A DNA stretch of 36,606 nucleotides. Origin: Deltaproteobacteria bacterium. GTDB taxonomy: Bacteria; Myxococcota; SpSt-1050. Where the stretch lies: contig JAOAFA010000032.1 of the NCBI GenBank assembly GCA_026416535.1, forward strand, positions 1-36,606. Reading direction: 5' to 3'. The stretch's first letter is position 1. Every line of letters starts with the position of its first letter. This document shows positions 32,827 through 36,606 of the stretch, in pieces. The translations under genes and the position numbers were made by a program. The notes below the pieces were generated by a model that searched no databases, was not told where the DNA came from, and worked only from the letters and a program-made list of their open reading frames with translations.

Positions 32827-35800
32827 TTATATTATCAGTTCTATTTTCAAATCAGAGCAAGGAACAAATTCTCTTATCCTTTCTGTATTCATATGAGTAT
32901 ATATTAGTCTATAAAGCCCAGGCTCGAGATTCTTAATTAATCTTTTATCGTCTCCGAAGAGTATAGCTCCGTACCCAGGTTTGAGGCTATATAATCTCTC
33001 AAGTGAGAATTTGACTGGTATGTTGGTGGGTTTTGTGAGCTTGGTTGAGATCTCAAAAGTAAACTCAGGCTTTGGAGAAAGACCATACGGTAGAGAGTCA
33101 ATATATTCCTTGGTCGCTAATACAATAGAATACCTATTTTTGGATATTAATGTGTCTTGATTTTTAAGTTCGAGCTCCAATATATAGTGAGTCGGATTAG
33201 ATATATCGTCAGTTGTTATATCTATATCAACAACTTTTACTACAGAATCTGGTGAAAGATCTATATCAAATTCCATGTGGGTTATGATGTCTTTCCCTTC
33301 ATCTATAGGATGAATTGCTATTGCTACATCTTTATGTTCGTATTGCATAAATGGCAACTTTATACCCTCGCCAAATCCATCTGGGTCAGAGCGGATTATA
33401 AAGGTGTTCTTTGTTTTCTTAAGCTGGGCAGATAGTTTTATTTTCGAGTATTCGTTGTATTCATCATTAACAATGTAAATCGGTATTTTAACTGAATCCT
33501 GATAGAAGATACCATTTTTGACAATCGCTATGGGCTGAATACTTTTGTTATATTCACACAGTTGTTGATATGCCAAAGTAGGCTCTCTGTTATCGGAAAG
33601 TGTTGCCCATGTAATACCTTCCCAGTAGTTGTTAAACATGAAATAGAAATAGGCGCCTGTTGGATTGTATTTATTTACTCTAAAGAATTCAATGTGAGAC
33701 TTAATTATAAAGGATTGATATAATTGTGAGGCGAATACCCAATCAAGATATCTTTCATATCTTGATGTTTTGCCAATCCTTGCTGACAAGATAGGTAATT
33801 GGCAGTCGTGATATGCTAACTTTTTATAAGCCTCTTCATTCCTGGGTGGCCAAAACAACTCCTCATATTTTTTGTAGATATTTTTTTCTGAGGAGAATTG
33901 AAGTGCCTGTGCCCCAAACTCTATAGGCATTGGCTCAATCTTCTTCTCGTATAGGTCAAGTATAGTCCCGTTATACCAACCATAGTAATTGGTTGAATTG
34001 GTAAATTCATTCCCACTTATATGATAAGGCACTGACGGATTATATTTTTCGACAACCTTCTTTATCTCGTCATCCAAGATCTTATTTCCACTTCTATCTA
34101 CCATGAATGGGGGTTTCTCATCCTCCGAAAAAACCTTTTCAGGGATTACGGTTTCGCCAGCATCGAAATTTCCGAAGGTAAAGAATGGCTCATCGTGCAT
34201 TGACCACCATACAATAGATGGGTGATTTTGATATTTCATTAATGCCTCTGTAACCATTCTCTTTATTACCTCAATATTAGATGTTAAAGAAGAATCACCA
34301 CACTCCCTCTTGAAATTTGCTATATTATACTCCCATACAAGGGTAAACTCCTGAAACACCATTATTCCAGCTTCATCCATCATTTCGTAGAAAAAATTCG
34401 GTAAAAGATGATCTAGAACGATAACGGCATTTAAATTGGCTTTCTTTATTAGACTTATATCTTTTTGAATGCTGTATTGGTTTATCTTGGAAAAATATAT
34501 CGAAGGGATTATATTTGTTCCCCTCACAAATATTCTCTTACCATTGATGTAAAACTCTGTTTTATCATCAGATTTTATTAGTTTTGTCTCCCTGAAACCA
34601 AATGTACTTTCAAAACAATCATGATACTTACGCATTTTAATTTTCTTTTTTTCTGTTTCTCTTTTTTTGGAACGCTTTGATTTAGAAGGCTTTTCTACTT
34701 CTACTTCTACTTCACTTACCGTAGTATCTGAAATTGAAGTTTTTAGTTCGTATAAACTAGGCTTACCAAGTTCGGGGTGAGAATATGGCCACCACAATTT
34801 AGGTTGTTTTATATCTTTTTCAATCACAAATCTTGTAAATCCTTTATCAACTGTTATTCTATGTCTCATATTAATATTGTGATCTTTGTCTTTACACTTT
34901 ATCTCAGTTGTTATAAAAAAGTCTTTGCACTTTTCGGTATAATTTCCTATATCAATTGTTAGTCTAAGTTTTGCTGAATCTTCATTTATATCAAAGGTAT
35001 CGATTCTTACATTTTCAAACCTGATGTTACTAGTTCCTATAATCTCAACTGTATCTACGATTCCACCAGTCCCAACTGTTTGAGCTAATTTATCATCTAA
35101 CATAATAGAACCAGGTCTTGTATCATGATAATTTAGTATACCCTTTATCCATATTTTTTCTGCCAAATTTATGGCATTTTCGTCAGCCGCTGTTTTAATA
35201 CCATTATCATAGGGATTTTTGACCTCCAACAAAATTAGATTTTCGCCTTCCTTAATAAGATTCGTTATATCAAATTGGAAGGAGTTGAAATATCCTTCAT
35301 GGCTTCCAAGAAACTTTTCGTTGAACCAAACCCTTGCAAAGTAATCAACTCCATTGAATCTGAGGTAGAACCTTTCGTGTCTCCTCAAGAATTCTCCATC
35401 TATTTTTACCCTCTTTCTAAAGAAAACCCACCCATAATAATCAGCCAATAATGGATCATCGAGAGAGTAGTTTATCGGGATCTTACAACTTCTCCACTCA
35501 GTATCGGAGTATGTGATCTTTGCAACATCCTCCTCATTTTTCATTAATTTTCCTTCAAAATCAACTTTATAATACCATGGACCTTCAATTTCCTTTTTAG
35601 TTGTTATTTGTCCGGGTTCCTCCTTTTCATATTCCACTTCAATTATAGCGTTGCTGACTACTATATTGGTAGAATTTTGAAAGACTGAGTTCGGCATCGT
35701 ATTAAGCTCTTTATCCATTTCTACATTAATAATTGGAGGATCGACTATGCCACTTCCTGTTATTTCCAGAATTACCTTATCAGAGATGGGAGAAAATGAG

Positions 35801-35991
35801 AAAATAGCAGTTTTAGTGGAAATAACAGGTTGTCCCAGATGCCCACTACCACTTAGGATATTTACTTTTATATCATTAGGTTTTTCGGGACCTATATGGT
35901 TCCCCCCGTTATCAAAAAATTTCACAAAAAATAAGGTAGATTCTCCGGCTTTTAGCTTGGCACTTTTCGGATTTACTTCAACTATTGGCAT
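32827..35991 (-). CDS. Family 2 glycoside hydrolase, mannosidase-like, divergent
   Basis: A 1054-residue enzyme. Order: N-terminal Ig-like domain (about 1-105; VNPKSAKLKAGESTLFFVKF, as in Big_1-type modules); GH2 sugar-binding jellyroll (about 140-300; FNGVDYFARVWFNEKFLGSHEG); GH2 immunoglobulin-like domain (about 320-470) carrying a Lys/Arg/Glu-rich insertion; TIM barrel (about 480-800). The acid/base is Glu601 in WWSMHDEPFF, and the likely nucleophile is Glu691 in PIEFGAQAL, 90 residues apart as in the family. The barrel opening (YINGKRIFVRGTNIIPS, FYEMMDEAGIMVFQEF) is closest to beta-mannosidases. There is no signal peptide and an upstream in-frame TAG fixes the start (GGAGG before ATG), so it appears cytoplasmic. 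Substrate uncertain. Confidence 0.85.
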   Translation of the reverse strand: MPIVEVNPKSAKLKAGESTLFFVKFFDNGGNHIGPEKPNDIKVNILSGSGHLGQPVISTKTAIFSFSPISDKVILEITGSGIVDPPIINVEMDKELNTMPNSVFQNSTNIVVSNAIIEVEYEKEEPGQITTKKEIEGPWYYKVDFEGKLMKNEEDVAKITYSDTEWRSCKIPINYSLDDPLLADYYGWVFFRKRVKIDGEFLRRHERFYLRFNGVDYFARVWFNEKFLGSHEGYFNSFQFDITNLIKEGENLILLEVKNPYDNGIKTAADENAINLAEKIWIKGILNYHDTRPGSIMLDDKLAQTVGTGGIVDTVEIIGTSNIRFENVRIDTFDINEDSAKLRLTIDIGNYTEKCKDFFITTEIKCKDKDHNINMRHRITVDKGFTRFVIEKDIKQPKLWWPYSHPELGKPSLYELKTSISDTTVSEVEVEVEKPSKSKRSKKRETEKKKIKMRKYHDCFESTFGFRETKLIKSDDKTEFYINGKRIFVRGTNIIPSIYFSKINQYSIQKDISLIKKANLNAVIVLDHLLPNFFYEMMDEAGIMVFQEFTLVWEYNIANFKRECGDSSLTSNIEVIKRMVTEALMKYQNHPSIVWWSMHDEPFFTFGNFDAGETVIPEKVFSEDEKPPFMVDRSGNKILDDEIKKVVEKYNPSVPYHISGNEFTNSTNYYGWYNGTILDLYEKKIEPMPIEFGAQALQFSSEKNIYKKYEELFWPPRNEEAYKKLAYHDCQLPILSARIGKTSRYERYLDWVFASQLYQSFIIKSHIEFFRVNKYNPTGAYFYFMFNNYWEGITWATLSDNREPTLAYQQLCEYNKSIQPIAIVKNGIFYQDSVKIPIYIVNDEYNEYSKIKLSAQLKKTKNTFIIRSDPDGFGEGIKLPFMQYEHKDVAIAIHPIDEGKDIITHMEFDIDLSPDSVVKVVDIDITTDDISNPTHYILELELKNQDTLISKNRYSIVLATKEYIDSLPYGLSPKPEFTFEISTKLTKPTNIPVKFSLERLYSLKPGYGAILFGDDKRLIKNLEPGLYRLIYTHMNTERIREFVPCSDLKIELII
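34693..34713. repeat. TTCTAC hexamer tandem repeat inside the GH2 gene
   Basis: Three perfect TTCTAC copies plus a partial copy. On the coding strand they give the Glu-Val run EVEVEVE just before the Lys-rich insertion. Such repeats can change length by slippage in whole codons. Confidence 0.7.
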
Positions 35992-36084
35992 AAGACCTCC
36001 ATAAATTTTCTATACAGTAAAAGCTAAAAGTAACTTTAGTATAAAATCCTTTCAAATGCAAATATAAATGAAGCAAAAATTTTA

Positions 36085-36100
36085 GAGTTTGTAGAAACTC
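36085..36100 (-). terminator. Hairpin in the GH2 upstream region
   Basis: GAGTTT (36085-36090), GTAG, AAACTC (36095-36100) is a perfect stem; read on the minus strand it is followed by TAAAATTTTT, terminator-like. It could end an upstream minus transcript or attenuate GH2. The rest of 35992-36378 shows no convincing gene; a 63-codon frame at 36174-36365 lacks a ribosome site. Confidence 0.3.
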
Positions 36101-36378
36101 AAGTAGAGATTAGCTTGATCTTACCCTGATTTTTTTGCAGTAATTTGAACCTAACTTACGAAGAGACCTTACTATGATTAAAACCTTTATCATAACCTAC
36201 TTTTTCCTAATGAGGTTTAGTAATTACGAGGAGAGCAAGCAGAGAGTGGAATTGAGATTGTTTATTTGGGTGTGGTACAAAGGTTGTAGTTTTTATTTAT
36301 TTAGGATACAAGTAAAAGGTGTTTTTAGGTATCTAAAGACTTACTGGTTGGCCGGAGGGAGTTAGTAAAATTATTGGG

Positions 36379-36407
36379 TTGACGAGGTTAAGAATTATGA
36401 ATACAAT
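36379..36407 (+). promoter_or_regulatory. Promoter for the partial lipoprotein gene at the right edge
   Basis: TTGACG (36379-36384) and TACAAT (36402-36407) are 17 bases apart, 28 bases before the ATG at 36436. Good match to the sigma-70 consensus. Confidence 0.6.
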
Positions 36408-36435
36408 ACACAGGTGCTGTTAAACGGAGGTCAAT

Positions 36436-36606
36436 ATGAGAATATCAAGGCTTTTCCCAGTCATAGTAAGTGTTGTTGTAGGACTATTTACCGGTTGTTC
36501 AAATGGTGGTGAATATGGTCATGAAGATGCCCCAAAAGATATTATACTTTCCGATATTATGTTGATGGACAGTAATGTAGATAGTATGACTGATATAGGT
36601 GGTGCC
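36436..36606 (+). CDS. Lipoprotein with Asp-rich linker, cut by the window end
   Basis: The first 57 codons of a new gene, open to the edge. ACGGAGG stands five bases before the ATG. The signal MRISRLFPVIVSVVVGLF ends in the lipobox FTGC (Cys21). After it comes an Asp/Ser/Met-rich stretch with spaced acidic residues (KDIILSDIMLMDSNVDS), similar to the linkers in the Kelch and phosphatase proteins here. The functional domain lies beyond the window. Probably a surface or outer-membrane lipoprotein of the same exported family style. Confidence 0.8.
   Translation, partial: MRISRLFPVIVSVVVGLFTGCSNGGEYGHEDAPKDIILSDIMLMDSNVDSMTDIGGA

Noticed and set aside
36174-36365. 63-codon open frame on the plus strand before the last lipoprotein
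   Set aside because: No Shine-Dalgarno, odd composition rich in Tyr/Phe/Trp, no recognisable domain, and it stops before the good promoter of the next gene.
1-36606. CRISPR arrays, prophage, toxin-antitoxin or integron structures
   Set aside because: No regularly spaced repeats, phage genes, toxin-antitoxin pairs or attC-like sites were seen on reading both strands.

Overview
The window is AT-rich and gene-dense. It looks like the chromosome of a Gram-negative (diderm) bacterium. Evidence for an outer membrane includes an LptF/LptG permease pair, an MsbA-type lipid flippase, an ArnT/PMT-like glycosyltransferase, a LolB-like lipoprotein, a predicted beta-barrel protein and several lipoproteins. 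The exported proteins have Asp/Ser-rich linkers, Kelch propellers, Cys-rich modules and GCxC tails. These resemble secreted proteins of Myxococcota and other deltaproteobacterial lineages, so I place the organism near there. This is inference; no rRNA gene is present to settle it.

Layout. 1-480: a truncated integrase-type transposase with repeat-like terminal sequence, next to tRNA-Leu(GAG). 0.6-6.3 kb: a membrane diguanylate cyclase with a periplasmic CxxCH motif, overlapping two LptF/LptG permeases; facing them are a LolB-like lipoprotein and an orphan OppD/DppD-type ATPase. 6.4-8.4 kb: a YciO-type Sua5/YrdC protein and asparaginyl-tRNA synthetase. 8.4-12.7 kb (minus): glycosyltransferase, MsbA-like ABC exporter and membrane-anchored PHP phosphoesterase, probably one envelope operon. 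13-14.8 kb: an ABC substrate-binding protein and a class IV aminotransferase. 14.8-23.4 kb: a block of exported proteins (beta-barrel, two tandem paralogous propeller-like lipoproteins, Kelch/Cys-rich protein, unknown 189-residue protein, purple-acid-phosphatase-like enzyme, small Cys-rich lipoprotein). 23.5-28.7 kb: YggS, DivIVA, DUF167, PilZ, a single-domain response regulator, ribosomal protein S1 and SppA. 28.8-32.7 kb: ATP-dependent PEP carboxykinase, then a TetR regulator overlapping a radical SAM/SPASM enzyme. 32.8-36 kb: a very divergent family 2 glycoside hydrolase. The right edge cuts a new lipoprotein gene.

How parts fit. The diguanylate cyclase and the PilZ protein suggest c-di-GMP signalling. 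LptF/G, MsbA, the glycosyltransferase and the LolB-like protein all serve outer-membrane building. YggS, DivIVA and DUF167 form a recognisable division/growth cluster.

Most notable observations: (1) the S1 gene has an in-frame TGA exactly where its own repeats place a conserved Leu, cutting off the sixth S1 domain; (2) a strong bulged helix with internal hairpins fills the S1 leader; (3) two unrelated exported proteins end in the same short tail, GC[S/G]CxFIE-stop, after acidic linkers, like a MYXO-CTERM without its membrane segment; (4) a TetR/radical SAM pair of unknown function has its own promoter and dyad; (5) the Shine-Dalgarno of the substrate-binding protein gene is paired with a perfect anti-SD.
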